From positions 4,323,498-4,387,497 of the forward strand of contig NZ_CP035503.1 of NCBI RefSeq assembly GCF_006970865.1: a DNA stretch of 64,000 bases. The letters are read 5' to 3'. This stretch comes from Rhodoferax sediminis. Its GTDB lineage: Bacteria; Pseudomonadota; Gammaproteobacteria; Burkholderiales; Burkholderiaceae_C. The notes under the pieces are model-generated. The model was not told where the DNA came from, made no database searches, and was given only the letters and a program-made list of their open reading frames with translations. Position numbers and translations under genes: made by a program. The first letter of the stretch is position 1. The number at the start of each line of letters is the position of its first letter. Of this stretch, positions 16,033 to 24,860 are shown piece by piece.

Positions 16033-17151
16033 ATGAGTCAGCTGGATGTCCCCGTTGCGATGCTGGATGCCGTGAGCGCGCAAGTCAGGACGGAACTGGC
16101 GCCACTCGTGGGCGCCATCGACCAGGAAGGCCTGTATCCCGCAGAGTACCTGCAGCACCTGGGCGCTTTGGGTGGGTTTGGGGCCAGCGTACCGGTCGAG
16201 CACGGCGGCTCGGGGCTGGGCCTGGCCACACAAATCGACGTGACGACGCGGGTCGGCAGCGAGTGCGGTGCCACTGCCTTTCTGGTCTGGTGCCAATCGA
16301 CCTGCGCGTGGTACCTGCAACACGCGCCGAATCCGGCGGTGCGCGAGCGCTATCTGAAATCCGTGGCGCAGGGAACGCTGTTTGCAGGCACCGGCATGTC
16401 GAATGCGGTCAAGCACCTGGCCGGACTCGAAAAAATTCAATTGCATGCGGCGCGTAGGGACGGTGGCTATGTCGTCAGCGGCAACCTGCCCTGGGTCTCG
16501 AATGTCGGCGCCGATCACCTGATCATCGTCACAGCCGCCGTCGAGAACGCAGGCTATGTGATGTTTGCGGTGCGCGGCGACGCAGCGGGCTTGCATCTGC
16601 ATCCATGCCCGGAATTTTCCGGCCTGGAAGGCACCCAAACCCTGAACCTGCGCTTCAAGGAAGTCCAGATTGGCAGCGACGATGTGCTGGCGCATCCGCA
16701 TCAGTTTGAAGCGTATATGGCGCGCATCAAGGCCGGCTTTGTGCTCGGGCAGGCCGGCATGGGCTTTGGCGTGATCGAGGGCTCGCTCAAAACGATTCGT
16801 GAAAGCAACGCCAGCAACGCCGGCGTGAATGCGTTCCTGGATGATCAGGGCAGCGAGCTGGCGGCCGAATTGGCCCAGCTGAAAGCCCGCGCGGCGCTGC
16901 TGGCGCATCAGGCGCAAACCGGCCACGCGCCGATCATCGAGGCGCTGAAGCTGCGCGCGCGCGCCTCCGAATTGACCCTGCGGGCGGCGAATTCGGCGGT
17001 CCTGCACGCGGGCGCCAAGGGTTACCTGATGCGGCATCCGGCGCAGCGCCGGCTGCGCGAAGCGGTGTTCGTCGCCATCGTGACGCCGGCGTTGAAGCAT
17101 TTGCGCAAGGAAATCCACGATCTGGAGCAACTGCAGGCACAGGCGGCGTGA
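16033..17151 (+). CDS. Acyl-CoA dehydrogenase-fold flavoprotein (likely monooxygenase or desulfurase-type)
   Basis: About 372 residues. An N-terminal helical region with [20 protein letters not shown], a middle region with [19 protein letters not shown], and a C-terminal helical bundle follow the acyl-CoA dehydrogenase fold. The C-terminal segment reads [20 protein letters not shown] in place of the YEGT loop, so the catalytic Glu is missing. It is shorter than true dehydrogenases. I prefer the ATG at 16033 over 16024 because the GGAAGGA ribosome-binding site abuts the upstream ATG directly. Its stop overlaps the rubredoxin start by one base, so the two are translationally coupled, and an ABC importer follows. 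Fold relatives such as DszC and SfnB oxidise organosulfur compounds; the substrate here is unknown. Confidence 0.78.
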   Translation: MSQLDVPVAMLDAVSAQVRTELAPLVGAIDQEGLYPAEYLQHLGALGGFGASVPVEHGGSGLGLATQIDVTTRVGSECGATAFLVWCQSTCAWYLQHAPNPAVRERYLKSVAQGTLFAGTGMSNAVKHLAGLEKIQLHAARRDGGYVVSGNLPWVSNVGADHLIIVTAAVENAGYVMFAVRGDAAGLHLHPCPEFSGLEGTQTLNLRFKEVQIGSDDVLAHPHQFEAYMARIKAGFVLGQAGMGFGVIEGSLKTIRESNASNAGVNAFLDDQGSELAAELAQLKARAALLAHQAQTGHAPIIEALKLRARASELTLRAANSAVLHAGAKGYLMRHPAQRRLREAVFVAIVTPALKHLRKEIHDLEQLQAQAA

Positions 17152-17324
17152 TGACACAAGCGGCGCAATGGATGTGCAGCCCCTGCGGCTTCATTTACGA
17201 CGAGACGGTCGGCATGCCGGAGGACGGCATCCCGGCCGGCACACCTTTCGAATCGATTCCGGACGATTGGGAATGCCCGGATTGCGGCGTCGGCAAAGCC
17301 GACTTCTTTCGGGTTCCGGATTGA
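17151..17324 (+). CDS. Rubredoxin
   Basis: A short gene of 57 codons. The product has the two rubredoxin knuckles: [13 protein letters not shown] at residues 9-21 and [11 protein letters not shown] at about 43-53, giving four Cys for one iron, with [14 protein letters not shown] between them. Rubredoxins are one-electron carriers. Its start overlaps the stop of the upstream flavoprotein (TGATG) and the ABC ATPase follows after 2 bp. This tight coupling suggests it feeds electrons to the flavoprotein, which is unusual because most such flavoproteins use a diffusible reduced flavin. No rubredoxin reductase is encoded nearby. Confidence 0.93.
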   Translation: MTQAAQWMCSPCGFIYDETVGMPEDGIPAGTPFESIPDDWECPDCGVGKADFFRVPD

Positions 17325-17326
17325 CC

Positions 17327-18151
17327 ATGGCCCCGGCGACTGCAACGGCGGCACTACAGCAGACGATCGTTCTGGATGCACAGCAGATCGAGCTGAGCTA
17401 CGGGCACAAGTCCGTGACTCCCGTGCTGCGCGACTTTTCGCTGCAGCTGGCGGCAGGTGAGGTGGTCGCCGTGCTGGGGCCGAGCGGTGTCGGCAAGTCG
17501 TCGCTGCTGCGCGTGCTGGCCGGACTGCAGGTGCCCGACAAAGGCACGGTGCATGTCAAGGGCGAGCCGCTGCACGGGCCGCATCCGCGCCTGGGCTTCG
17601 TGTTCCAGGACCCAAGCCTGCTGCCCTGGCTGACGCTGGAAGAAAACGTCGGCTTTGGCCTTGACTTCACGCACCAGGCACGCATCAGCAACGCCGAAAA
17701 GCAGGAGCGGGTCGCGGCGGCGATCGCGGAAGTCGATCTGCAACGCGCACGCACGCGCTACCCGTCCGAGCTGTCCGGTGGCATGGCGCAACGCACCGCG
17801 CTGGCACGCAGCCTGGCGCGGCAGCCGGAGATCCTGTTGCTGGACGAGCCGTTCAGCGCGCTCGACGAAATCACGCGCAGCGAGATGCAGGCGCTGCTGC
17901 TGCAGATCACGTCGCGGCACCAGACTTCGGCGATCCTCGTGACCCACGACATCGACGAGGCCCTGCTTCTGGCCGACCGAATCCTGCTGATCGGGCTGAC
18001 GCCGGGGCGCCTGATTGACGAGTGGCGCATCGACCTGCCGCACCCGCGCGACGAGGTCGCGGCCGAACTGACCGGCGTGCGCGTCGAAATCGTGCAGGCG
18101 CTGCGCCAGGCGCGGCGCGGCATACCGACCCCGAATCACCTTCATTCCTAA
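17327..18151 (+). CDS. ABC transporter ATP-binding protein (NrtD/SsuB/TauB type)
   Basis: A 274-residue ATPase with every expected motif: Walker A GPSGVGKSS (about residue 50), Q-loop FVFQDPSLLPW, signature ELSGGMAQR, Walker B ILLLDEPFSALDE and the switch His in LVTHDIDEALLL. The LPW after the Q-loop and the DEAL after the H-loop are typical of the nitrate/sulfonate/taurine importer group. It starts 2 bp after the rubredoxin stop and is followed by the binding protein and permease, so the importer is complete. It powers uptake of a small anion or heteroatom-containing compound that the upstream flavoprotein may process. Confidence 0.95.
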   Translation: MAPATATAALQQTIVLDAQQIELSYGHKSVTPVLRDFSLQLAAGEVVAVLGPSGVGKSSLLRVLAGLQVPDKGTVHVKGEPLHGPHPRLGFVFQDPSLLPWLTLEENVGFGLDFTHQARISNAEKQERVAAAIAEVDLQRARTRYPSELSGGMAQRTALARSLARQPEILLLDEPFSALDEITRSEMQALLLQITSRHQTSAILVTHDIDEALLLADRILLIGLTPGRLIDEWRIDLPHPRDEVAAELTGVRVEIVQALRQARRGIPTPNHLHS

Positions 18152-18162
18152 AGCAGAGCACC

Positions 18163-19380
18163 ATGAAAGTCACCCCGTCCGCGCCGACCTCGCGCACCCC
18201 CGCACCAGAGGGTCGCCGCCAATTCCTCAAACTGTCAACGGCGGTTGGCGCCATCGGTGCGCTGCCCTTGTTGCAAACCGCCGGCCGCGCGCTGGCCGCC
18301 GAGCAGGGTGCGCCGGTGCGGATCGGCTATCTGCCGGTCACGGACGCCGCACCGCTGCTGATTGCGCACGGCAACAAGACGTATGAGGCGCAGGGGCTCG
18401 AGGTCGAGAAGCCGCGCCTGTTTCGCAGCTGGGCGCAGATTGCCGAAGCGTTTTTAAGCGGGCAGGTGAATGTGGTCCACCTGTTGATGCCGATGACCAT
18501 CTGGGCGCGCTATGGCAGCAAGGCGCCCGCCAAGGTCGTCGCCTGGAACCACATGGAAGGATCGAGCCTGACGGTGCTGCCCGAAATCAACCGGCTGAGC
18601 GACCTGGGCGGCAAAACGGTGGCGATTCCGTTCTGGTACTCGGTGCATAACGTGGTGCTGCAGTACCTGCTCAGAGGCCAGGGCCTGCAAGCCATCAGCG
18701 AGGGCAATCCCGGACCGAAGCAGGTCAAGCTGGTGGTCATGTCCCCGGGCGACATGCTGCCGGCGCTGGGCACCAAGCAGATCGCCGGCTATACCGTAGC
18801 CGAACCGTTCAATGCGCTGGCGGAAACGCTCAAGGTCGGGAAAATCTGGCGCTTTACCGGCGACGTCTGGAAGGACCACGCTTGCTGCGTCGTCTTCATG
18901 CATGAGCGTGATCTGGAGCAGCGTCCGCAATGGTCGCAAAAGGTGGTAAGCAGCATCGTGCAGGCGCAAGCCTGGATTCGGGACCATCGCGACGAAGCGG
19001 CGCACATGCTGGCCAAGGACAATCCCGCCCACTACACGCCGCACACTTACGAGACGCTGGCCCAGGTGATGGCGCCGCACGAGGAGCTGGCCGCCAGGTA
19101 CAAGGCTTCGGGGGCGGTGGAGCACGCCGACTGGAAGGAAAGGCGCATCGACTTTCAGCCCTACCCTTTCCCCAGCTACACCGAGGAGCTGGTGAAGATG
19201 CTCAAGCAGACCATCGTCTCCGGTCGCAACGAGTTCTTGCAGGCGCTGGACCCGGCCTTCGTCGCGCGTGACCTGGTGGACGACCGTTTTGTCAAAAAGG
19301 CGATCGCGGACCTGGGCGGCATGTCCGCCTTCGGACTGCCGAACTCGTTCACGCGGCGCGAAACGATTTCGAAGAATTGA
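18163..19380 (+). CDS. ABC transporter substrate-binding protein (NrtA/CmpA/SsuA-like), Tat-exported
   Basis: A 405-residue periplasmic binding protein. The N-terminus has a twin-arginine signal (GRRQFLK at about residues 19-25, a hydrophobic stretch, then ALAAEQG). The mature protein begins PVRIGYLPVTDAAPLLIAHG, the characteristic start of NrtA/SsuA-type binding proteins. FWYSVHNVVLQYLLRGQ and VAEPFNALAE are further family segments. Tat export suggests that it folds before export or binds a cofactor. It lies 11 bp after the ATPase gene and 43 bp before the permease. The ligand could be a sulfonate, nitrate-like anion, nitrile or pyrimidine precursor; the sequence does not settle it. Confidence 0.9.
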   Translation: MKVTPSAPTSRTPAPEGRRQFLKLSTAVGAIGALPLLQTAGRALAAEQGAPVRIGYLPVTDAAPLLIAHGNKTYEAQGLEVEKPRLFRSWAQIAEAFLSGQVNVVHLLMPMTIWARYGSKAPAKVVAWNHMEGSSLTVLPEINRLSDLGGKTVAIPFWYSVHNVVLQYLLRGQGLQAISEGNPGPKQVKLVVMSPGDMLPALGTKQIAGYTVAEPFNALAETLKVGKIWRFTGDVWKDHACCVVFMHERDLEQRPQWSQKVVSSIVQAQAWIRDHRDEAAHMLAKDNPAHYTPHTYETLAQVMAPHEELAARYKASGAVEHADWKERRIDFQPYPFPSYTEELVKMLKQTIVSGRNEFLQALDPAFVARDLVDDRFVKKAIADLGGMSAFGLPNSFTRRETISKN

Positions 19381-19423
19381 AACGGCGCTGAATTCGCCTC
19401 CCCGCCGCATCAGGACCTCCGTC

Positions 19424-20215
19424 ATGGAAAAAATTCTCAAACTGTCCCGCGCCTCCCCTCGCAGCATGCAGCTGCTGCTGAGTCTGGGTGGCCTGGCGGC
19501 GCTGATCCTGGCATGGGGGCTGGGCGCGCACTGGCTGCAGCAAAGCAGCGCGCTCGCCAGCCTGCTCAGCCCGCGCGAGACTTTCGAGAGCCTGTACCAA
19601 CTCGTAGTGCAGAACCAGTTGACGCTGCACACCCTCACCAGCATGAAACGGGTGCTGGTCAGCCTGGCGCTGGCGCTCGTGCTGGGCATCCCGATCGGCC
19701 TGGCGATCGGCACTTCACGCGCGCTGGAGAACAGCACCAGCAGCGCGTTCCAGTTCCTGCGCATGATCTCGCCGCTGTCATGGATGCCCATCGCGGTGAT
19801 GATGTTCGGCATCGGTGACGGCCCGATCTACTTCCTGCTGACCTTCGCCGCGGTCTGGCCGATCATCCTGAATACCGCCGCCGGTGTGCGCCAGCTCGAT
19901 CCGAAATGGCTGATGCTCGCCAAGAGCCTGTCCGCCACGCGCCGCGAAATGCTGTTCAAGATCGTGCTGCCCGGCATTCTGGGGCATATCCTGACCGGCT
20001 TGCGGCTGGCCATCGGCATCGTCTGGATCGTGCTGGTTCCGTGCGAAATGCTGGGCGTGAGCTCGGGCCTGGGCTACTTCATTCTGGACACGCGCGACCG
20101 GCTCGCCTATTCCGAGCTGATGGCGGTCATCGTGCTGATCGGCGCGCTCGGTTTCGCGCTCGACGGGCTGGCGCAAAAGCTGTGCCAGCGCTGGTCGCAT
20201 ACGCGCAAGGCCTAG
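19424..20215 (+). CDS. ABC transporter permease (NrtB/SsuC/TauC type)
   Basis: A 263-residue inner-membrane permease with about six hydrophobic segments. The region around residues 145-175 (AAGVRQLDPKWLMLAKSLSA, then REMLFKIVLPGILGHIL) is the EAA loop that docks on the ATPase. The start is ATG at 19424, eight bases after AGGACC. It is the last gene of the importer and is followed by a convergent acetoacetyl-CoA synthetase. It forms the channel as a homodimer with the preceding ATPase. Confidence 0.93.
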   Translation: MEKILKLSRASPRSMQLLLSLGGLAALILAWGLGAHWLQQSSALASLLSPRETFESLYQLVVQNQLTLHTLTSMKRVLVSLALALVLGIPIGLAIGTSRALENSTSSAFQFLRMISPLSWMPIAVMMFGIGDGPIYFLLTFAAVWPIILNTAAGVRQLDPKWLMLAKSLSATRREMLFKIVLPGILGHILTGLRLAIGIVWIVLVPCEMLGVSSGLGYFILDTRDRLAYSELMAVIVLIGALGFALDGLAQKLCQRWSHTRKA

Positions 20216-20236
20216 CGCGGCGCGGCCGGCGCCCCA

Positions 20237-22255
20237 CTATGCCAGCCGCTGCGCGGCAAATGCCACATACCAGTCCAGACAGCCCGGATTCGCCATCGCG
20301 TCCCGGTTCAGCACCTTCTCGATCGGCTGGCCCAGCAGCAGCTTCTTGATCGGCAGCTCCTGCTTCTTGCCCGACAGCGTGCGCGGGATCTCGGCCACCT
20401 GAAAAATGTCGTTCGGTACGAAGCGCGGGCTCAGCGCGGTCTTGATCGCGTTGTTGATTTTGGCGCGCAGCGCGTCGTCCAGCGTCACGCCAGCGCGCAG
20501 CACCACGAACAGCGGCATGTAGCTCTCGCGGCCCAGGTATTCGAGATCCACCACCATGGAGTCGAGCACCTCGCTCAAGGCTTCGACCGCACTGTACAGC
20601 TCGCTGGTGCCCATGCGCAGGCCGTGGCGGTTAATGGTGGCGTCACTGCGGCCATAGATGATGCAGCCGCCGTTGGCACCGATCTTGAGCCAGTCGCCGT
20701 GGCGCCAGACGTTCGGGTAGGTGTCGAAGTAGCTCGACAGATAACGCCGGTTGCCCTCGTCGCCCCAGAAGTACAACGGCATGGACGGAATCGGCTGGGT
20801 GCAGACCAGCTCGCCGACCTCGCCGATGACCGGCTGGCCCTGCTCGTTCCAGGCCTCGACCGCGCAACCGAGCTGGCGGCACTGCATCTCGCCGGGCACC
20901 TGCGGCAGTTCGCGATTCCCGCCGATAAACGCGCCCGCAAAATCGGTGCCCCCAGAGATGTTGCACCACCAGATATTCTGGACGCCAAGCTTGCGGAACT
21001 GCGCGGTGCCCCAGCGCTGCACGTCTTCGCTCAGTGGCGACCCGGTGGTGCCGAGCGCACGCACGCGGCTCAGGTCGCCGCAGGCTTGCAGGTCGATGCC
21101 GGCCTTCATGCAGTTGCCGTAAAACGCGGCACCGGCGCCAAAGAAGGTCACGCCGGTTTCGGCCGCGAAGCGCCACAGCGTGGTCCAGTCCGGGCCGCCG
21201 GCACTCGCCGGCTGGGTACCGCCCGGGCTGCCGTCGTACAGGCACAGCGTGGTGCCGTTCAGCAGGCCGGCCATCTGCGCGTTCCACATGACCCAGCCCG
21301 TCGTGCTGTACCAGTGAAAGCGTTCGCCCCACGAATTGGCCGCATAGCTGCAGCCCACGTCGTTGTGCAGTACGTTCAGCAGCAGCCCCACCAGCACCAG
21401 GCCGCCGTGGCCGTGCACGATGGGCTTGGGCAGGCCTGTGGTGCCGCTCGAATAGACGATCCACAGCGGATGGTCGAACGCCAGCCACATCGGTTCGAAC
21501 GCCTCCACTTCGGCATCATTTCGGGCCGTAACCCGCGTGAACATTTCGCTATCAGCTATTACATTGGTAGCAGACAGGTTGTTGTAGGCAACCACGTGCG
21601 TGAGCGTGGGCAGCGCCGCGCGCAGCTCGGCCACCACCGCCGTGCGGTCGAAATCGCGCCCGCCGTAGCTCACACCGTCGCAGGCAATCAGCACCTTGGG
21701 TTCGATCTGCCGGAAGCGGTCCAGCACGGCGTTGCTGCCCATGTCGGGCGCGCAGATGCTCCACACACCGCCGATGCTGACCACGGCCAGAAACGCAATT
21801 ATGGCCTCGGGAATATTCGGCAGATACGCCGCCACGCGGTCGCCCGGCTGCACGCCCATCGCCTTCAGGTGCAGCGCCAGCGAGGCGACCTGGCGGCGCA
21901 ACTCGGGCCAGCTCAGCTCGCGCGGCATGCCCTTTTCGTTGCGGCTGATGATGGCCGGCATGCCCGCGGCGTGCGCCGCATCGGCATGACGGAACACCTG
22001 CTGCGCGTAGTTGGACTGGGCGCCGGGAAACCACTGGGCGCCCGGCATCTTGCTGCTGCCCAGCACGGCGCTGTGCGGTGTCGGCGAGCGCAGCTCGAAG
22101 TAATCCCACAGGCTTTGCCAGAACGCTTCGAGGTCGCTCACCGACCAGCGCCACAGCGCGTCGTAGGACTCGAAGATGAGGCCGCGCTGCTCGCGCAGCC
22201 AGTTCTGGTACAGGCGGATCTGGGGAATGTGGGGAGGTGTTTTTGTCTCGTTCAT
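20237..22255 (-). CDS. acsA: Acetoacetate-CoA ligase (acetoacetyl-CoA synthetase)
   Basis: About 672 residues, the length of acetoacetyl-CoA synthetases. The N-terminus has the DLEAFWQSLWDYFELRSPTP segment of this subfamily. YSSGTTGLPKPIVHGHGG is the AMP-binding P-loop, YSTTGWVMWN the adenine/acyl region, and LSGKKQELPIKKLLLG holds the catalytic Lys near the C-terminus. It activates acetoacetate with ATP and CoA, in ketone-body or polyhydroxybutyrate turnover. I chose the ATG at 22253-22255; an ATG three codons upstream is also possible. A repeat B-like stretch lies inside at about 21552. The gene symbol is the one often used for this enzyme in bacteria, although the same symbol also denotes acetyl-CoA synthetase. 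Confidence 0.92.
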   Translation of the reverse strand: MNETKTPPHIPQIRLYQNWLREQRGLIFESYDALWRWSVSDLEAFWQSLWDYFELRSPTPHSAVLGSSKMPGAQWFPGAQSNYAQQVFRHADAAHAAGMPAIISRNEKGMPRELSWPELRRQVASLALHLKAMGVQPGDRVAAYLPNIPEAIIAFLAVVSIGGVWSICAPDMGSNAVLDRFRQIEPKVLIACDGVSYGGRDFDRTAVVAELRAALPTLTHVVAYNNLSATNVIADSEMFTRVTARNDAEVEAFEPMWLAFDHPLWIVYSSGTTGLPKPIVHGHGGLVLVGLLLNVLHNDVGCSYAANSWGERFHWYSTTGWVMWNAQMAGLLNGTTLCLYDGSPGGTQPASAGGPDWTTLWRFAAETGVTFFGAGAAFYGNCMKAGIDLQACGDLSRVRALGTTGSPLSEDVQRWGTAQFRKLGVQNIWWCNISGGTDFAGAFIGGNRELPQVPGEMQCRQLGCAVEAWNEQGQPVIGEVGELVCTQPIPSMPLYFWGDEGNRRYLSSYFDTYPNVWRHGDWLKIGANGGCIIYGRSDATINRHGLRMGTSELYSAVEALSEVLDSMVVDLEYLGRESYMPLFVVLRAGVTLDDALRAKINNAIKTALSPRFVPNDIFQVAEIPRTLSGKKQELPIKKLLLGQPIEKVLNRDAMANPGCLDWYVAFAAQRLA
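21552..21578. repeat. Possible degenerate repeat B core in the synthetase gene
   Basis: GCTATCAGCTATTACATTGG followed by TAGC resembles the GCTAT...ATAGC end of repeat B. The other end is not recognisable, and the reading frame is intact. This may be chance. Confidence 0.3.
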
Positions 22256-22291
22256 GGCCTCCATAATGGCACGAAGCACCCATCGGACAAA

Positions 22292-22789
22292 ATGACCATG
22301 ACACCACTGCCAGCACCCCGACTCGAACATATCGCCGACCTCACGGTGCAGGTTGCCGCGCCGATCGAAGCCGGCCAGGTGGCCGGACTGAACAGCCGCG
22401 GCCGGCGCCGCATCATTCCGATCACGGGCGGCAGCATCAAAGGCCCGCGGCTGCACGGCCGGGTGCTGCCGGGCGGCGCCGATTTCCAGCTGGTGGTCTC
22501 CGGCACGACGACCGACCTCGATGCACGCTACCTGATTGCACTGGAGGGATCCGAGTTTGGCGGCGAGCACATCTTTGTGCAGAACCACGCGCTGCGCCGC
22601 GGCACGGCCGACGACATCGCAAAACTGGTGCGCGGCGAACCGGTCGACCCCGCCGCCATTTATTTCCGCTGCGTGCCGGCGTTCGAGGTGTCGTCGCCGG
22701 CGCTGGCATGGCTGACAGAGAGTCTGTTCCTGGGCACCGGTGCACGCTATCCGGACCGTGTCGAGATGAGTTTCTTCCGCGTCGCCTGA
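22292..22789 (+). CDS. DUF3237 domain-containing protein
   Basis: A 165-residue protein that fits the DUF3237 beta-barrel family over its whole length: the start PRLEHIADLTVQVAAPIEAG, the central RIIPITGGSIKGPRLHGRVL with GGADFQ, and the closing FLGTGARYPDRVEMSFFRV are characteristic. No enzymatic role is established for this family. It is divergent from acetoacetyl-CoA synthetase with 36 bp between the starts. Two in-frame ATGs lie six bases apart at 22292 and 22298 and I cannot choose firmly. The neighbour hints at acyl or keto-acid metabolism, but that is context only. Confidence 0.85.
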   Translation: MTMTPLPAPRLEHIADLTVQVAAPIEAGQVAGLNSRGRRRIIPITGGSIKGPRLHGRVLPGGADFQLVVSGTTTDLDARYLIALEGSEFGGEHIFVQNHALRRGTADDIAKLVRGEPVDPAAIYFRCVPAFEVSSPALAWLTESLFLGTGARYPDRVEMSFFRVA

Positions 22790-22891
22790 ACCGCGATCAG
22801 TGCCGCTGCCGGGACGCGTGGCTGCTGCGACGCAGCTTGTACGACGCGGCCATTGCCCTTAGCATCGCGGCACTTTAACGAGGAGTGAGGA

Positions 22892-24178
22892 ATGGGAATG
22901 TTCGACTGGACAGAGAAAAATGCGGCGGTTCTGCAGCAGGGCGGCGTGATCGGCCCCGACGAGCGGCTGCCCTGGCCGCAGACCGCCGCGATGGGCGTGC
23001 AGCACGTGATCGCGATGTTCGGTGCCACCGTGCTGGCGCCGATCCTGATGGGTTTTGACACCAACATCGCGATCCTGATGAGCGGCATCGGCACGCTGAT
23101 TTTCTTCGCCATCACCAACGGCAAGGTGCCGAGCTACCTGGGGTCCAGCTTTGCCTTCATCGGCGTGGTGATCGCGGCCACGGGCTTTGCCGGCAAGGGG
23201 CCGAACGCCAACATCTCGGTCGCGCTGGGCGGCATCGTCGCCTGCGGCGTGGTGTACATCCTCATCGGCGCCATCGTGCACGCCATCGGCACGGGCTGGA
23301 TCGAGCGCGTCATGCCGCCCGTCGTCACCGGCGCCGTCGTGGCCGTGATCGGGCTGAACCTGGCGAGCGTGCCAATCAAGAACATGGCGTCCAGCAACTT
23401 CGACTCGTGGATGCAGGCGGTCACCTTCGTCAGTGTGGGGCTGGTCGCCGTGTTCACGCGCGGCATGGTGCAGCGCCTCTTGATCCTGATCGGCCTGGTG
23501 ATGGCGAGCCTGATCTACGCGGTGTTTGCCAACGGCATGGGCCTGGGCAAGCCGCTGGATCTCTCGGGTGTCGGCAGCGCCGCGTGGGTCGGCCTGCCCC
23601 ACTTCACCGCGCCGGTGTTCAGCGCCAACGCCATGCTGCTGATCGTGCCCGTGGTCATCATCCTGGTGGCCGAGAACCTGGGCCACCTCAAGGCCGTGAC
23701 CGCGATGACCGGCAAGGACCTGGACCCCTACCTGGGCCGCGCCTTCATGGGCGACGGCATCGCCACCGTGCTCAGCGCCGGTGTGGGCGGCACCGGCGTG
23801 ACCACTTATGCCGAGAACATCGGCGTGATGGCGGCGACCAAGATCTACTCGACCGCGGTGTTCGTCACGGCCGCGCTGATCGCCATCGTGCTCGGTTTTT
23901 CACCGAAGTTCGGTGCTGTCATCCAGGCCATCCCGCTGCCGGTGATGGGCGGCGTCAGCATCGTGGTGTTCGGCCTGATCACGATCGCGGGGGCCCGCAT
24001 CTGGGTCAGCAACCAGGTCGATTTTTCGCAGAACAAGAACCTGATCGTGGCCGCCATCACGCTGATCATCGGCACCGGCGACTTCACGCTCAAGTTCGGC
24101 GACTTCGCGCTGGGCGGCATCGGCACTGCAACGTTTGGTGCGATTCTGCTGTACGCTTTGCTGAATCGCAAAACCTGA
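22892..24178 (+). CDS. NCS2-family uracil/xanthine permease (UraA/RutG-like)
   Basis: A 428-residue transporter with about 14 hydrophobic segments. MGVQHVIAMFGATVLAPILM is the first helix typical of NCS2 proteins. NLGHLKAVTAMTG has the conserved Glu just before it (VAEN), and GGTGVTTYAENIGVMAATKI is the substrate-site loop, with TTYAEN where UraA has TTYGEN. GAGG-type motifs suit uracil symport with protons better than purine transport. AACGAGGAG lies just before the ATG. It stands between DUF3237 and a thioesterase, with no pyrimidine-degradation genes beside it. Confidence 0.92.
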   Translation: MGMFDWTEKNAAVLQQGGVIGPDERLPWPQTAAMGVQHVIAMFGATVLAPILMGFDTNIAILMSGIGTLIFFAITNGKVPSYLGSSFAFIGVVIAATGFAGKGPNANISVALGGIVACGVVYILIGAIVHAIGTGWIERVMPPVVTGAVVAVIGLNLASVPIKNMASSNFDSWMQAVTFVSVGLVAVFTRGMVQRLLILIGLVMASLIYAVFANGMGLGKPLDLSGVGSAAWVGLPHFTAPVFSANAMLLIVPVVIILVAENLGHLKAVTAMTGKDLDPYLGRAFMGDGIATVLSAGVGGTGVTTYAENIGVMAATKIYSTAVFVTAALIAIVLGFSPKFGAVIQAIPLPVMGGVSIVVFGLITIAGARIWVSNQVDFSQNKNLIVAAITLIIGTGDFTLKFGDFALGGIGTATFGAILLYALLNRKT

Positions 24179-24188
24179 AAGCTGTTGC

Positions 24189-24611
24189 ATGCGCATCTGG
24201 AAAAAACCGATCTCGACCGAAGAACTCACCGCCATCCATGTCGATACGGCGGTGCAGCACCTGGGCATCGAATTTCTCGAAGTCGGCGACGACTTCATCC
24301 GCGCGCGCGTGCCGGTCAACACCCACACGCGCCAGCCGTACGGGCTGTTGCACGGCGGCGTGAGCGTGGTGCTGGCCGAAACGCTGGGCTCGTGCGGCGC
24401 GGCGTATTGTTGCCCCGAGGGCTACCGCGCCGTCGGGCTGGACATCAACGCGAATCACCTCAAGGGCGCCATCAGCGGCTGGGTCACCGGCGTCACGCGT
24501 CCGGTGCACATCGGGCGCACCACGCAGGTCTGGCAGATCGACCTGTCCAACGCCGCCGGCGAGCTGACCTGCGTGTCGCGCATCACGATGGCGGTGCTGG
24601 CGCCGCGTTAA
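24189..24611 (+). CDS. Hotdog-fold thioesterase (PaaI/EntH family)
   Basis: A 140-residue single hotdog domain. QPYGLLHGGVSVVLAETLGS contains the HGG motif and the catalytic acidic residue of the PaaI/EntH/MenI group, followed by the VGLDINANHLKG strand that binds the CoA moiety. Members hydrolyse aromatic or short-chain acyl-CoA thioesters and often rescue mischarged CoA or carrier proteins. It begins 10 bp after the permease stop, so it is co-transcribed with it, though no functional link is evident. A 249-bp gap filled with repeats follows. Confidence 0.9.
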   Translation: MRIWKKPISTEELTAIHVDTAVQHLGIEFLEVGDDFIRARVPVNTHTRQPYGLLHGGVSVVLAETLGSCGAAYCCPEGYRAVGLDINANHLKGAISGWVTGVTRPVHIGRTTQVWQIDLSNAAGELTCVSRITMAVLAPR

Positions 24612-24612
24612 T

Positions 24613-24787
24613 AGCCCCCACGCTTGCCACTGCGTGGCGGCGCTGGGCTCGCGCAGCGTGCGTGCGCGCTAGCTGTACAGTGGAACGAGCCCATGCCGGG
24701 CCTTCGCTATGCACGTGCCGAGGCATCACGCGTCGGCCCGGCCCCGAGGGGGCTGACCCTGCTCGGGGCGGCCCATCGCTGCGGTCG
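24613..24787 (+). repeat. Repeat A, expanded copy between convergent genes
   Basis: It starts TAGCCCCCACGCTTGCCACT, right at the thioesterase stop codon, and ends with GGCCCCGAGGGGGCTGACC and GCTCGGGGCGGCCC as in the copy at 13352. Between these blocks are about 100 bp not seen in the other copies, so this copy carries an insertion. Confidence 0.75.
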
Positions 24788-24791
24788 TTAT

Positions 24792-24856
24792 GAATCAAAC
24801 CGGGTTGTAGCCCTTACACAGTCTTCACAAGCGGCTATAGTTTCAATAGCGACGCC
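24792..24856 (+). repeat. Repeat B copy
   Basis: AAACCGGGTTGTAGCCCTTA at the left and GGCTATAGTTTCAATAGC at the right are the two ends of repeat B. It lies directly after repeat A, in front of the cobalamin adenosyltransferase stop codon. Confidence 0.75.
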
Positions 24857-24860
24857 ATAA

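Noticed and set aside
24613..24787. A CRISPR array or integron-like repeat cluster
   Set aside because: The blocks are not regularly spaced and have no unique spacers. They match repeat A copies elsewhere in the window.
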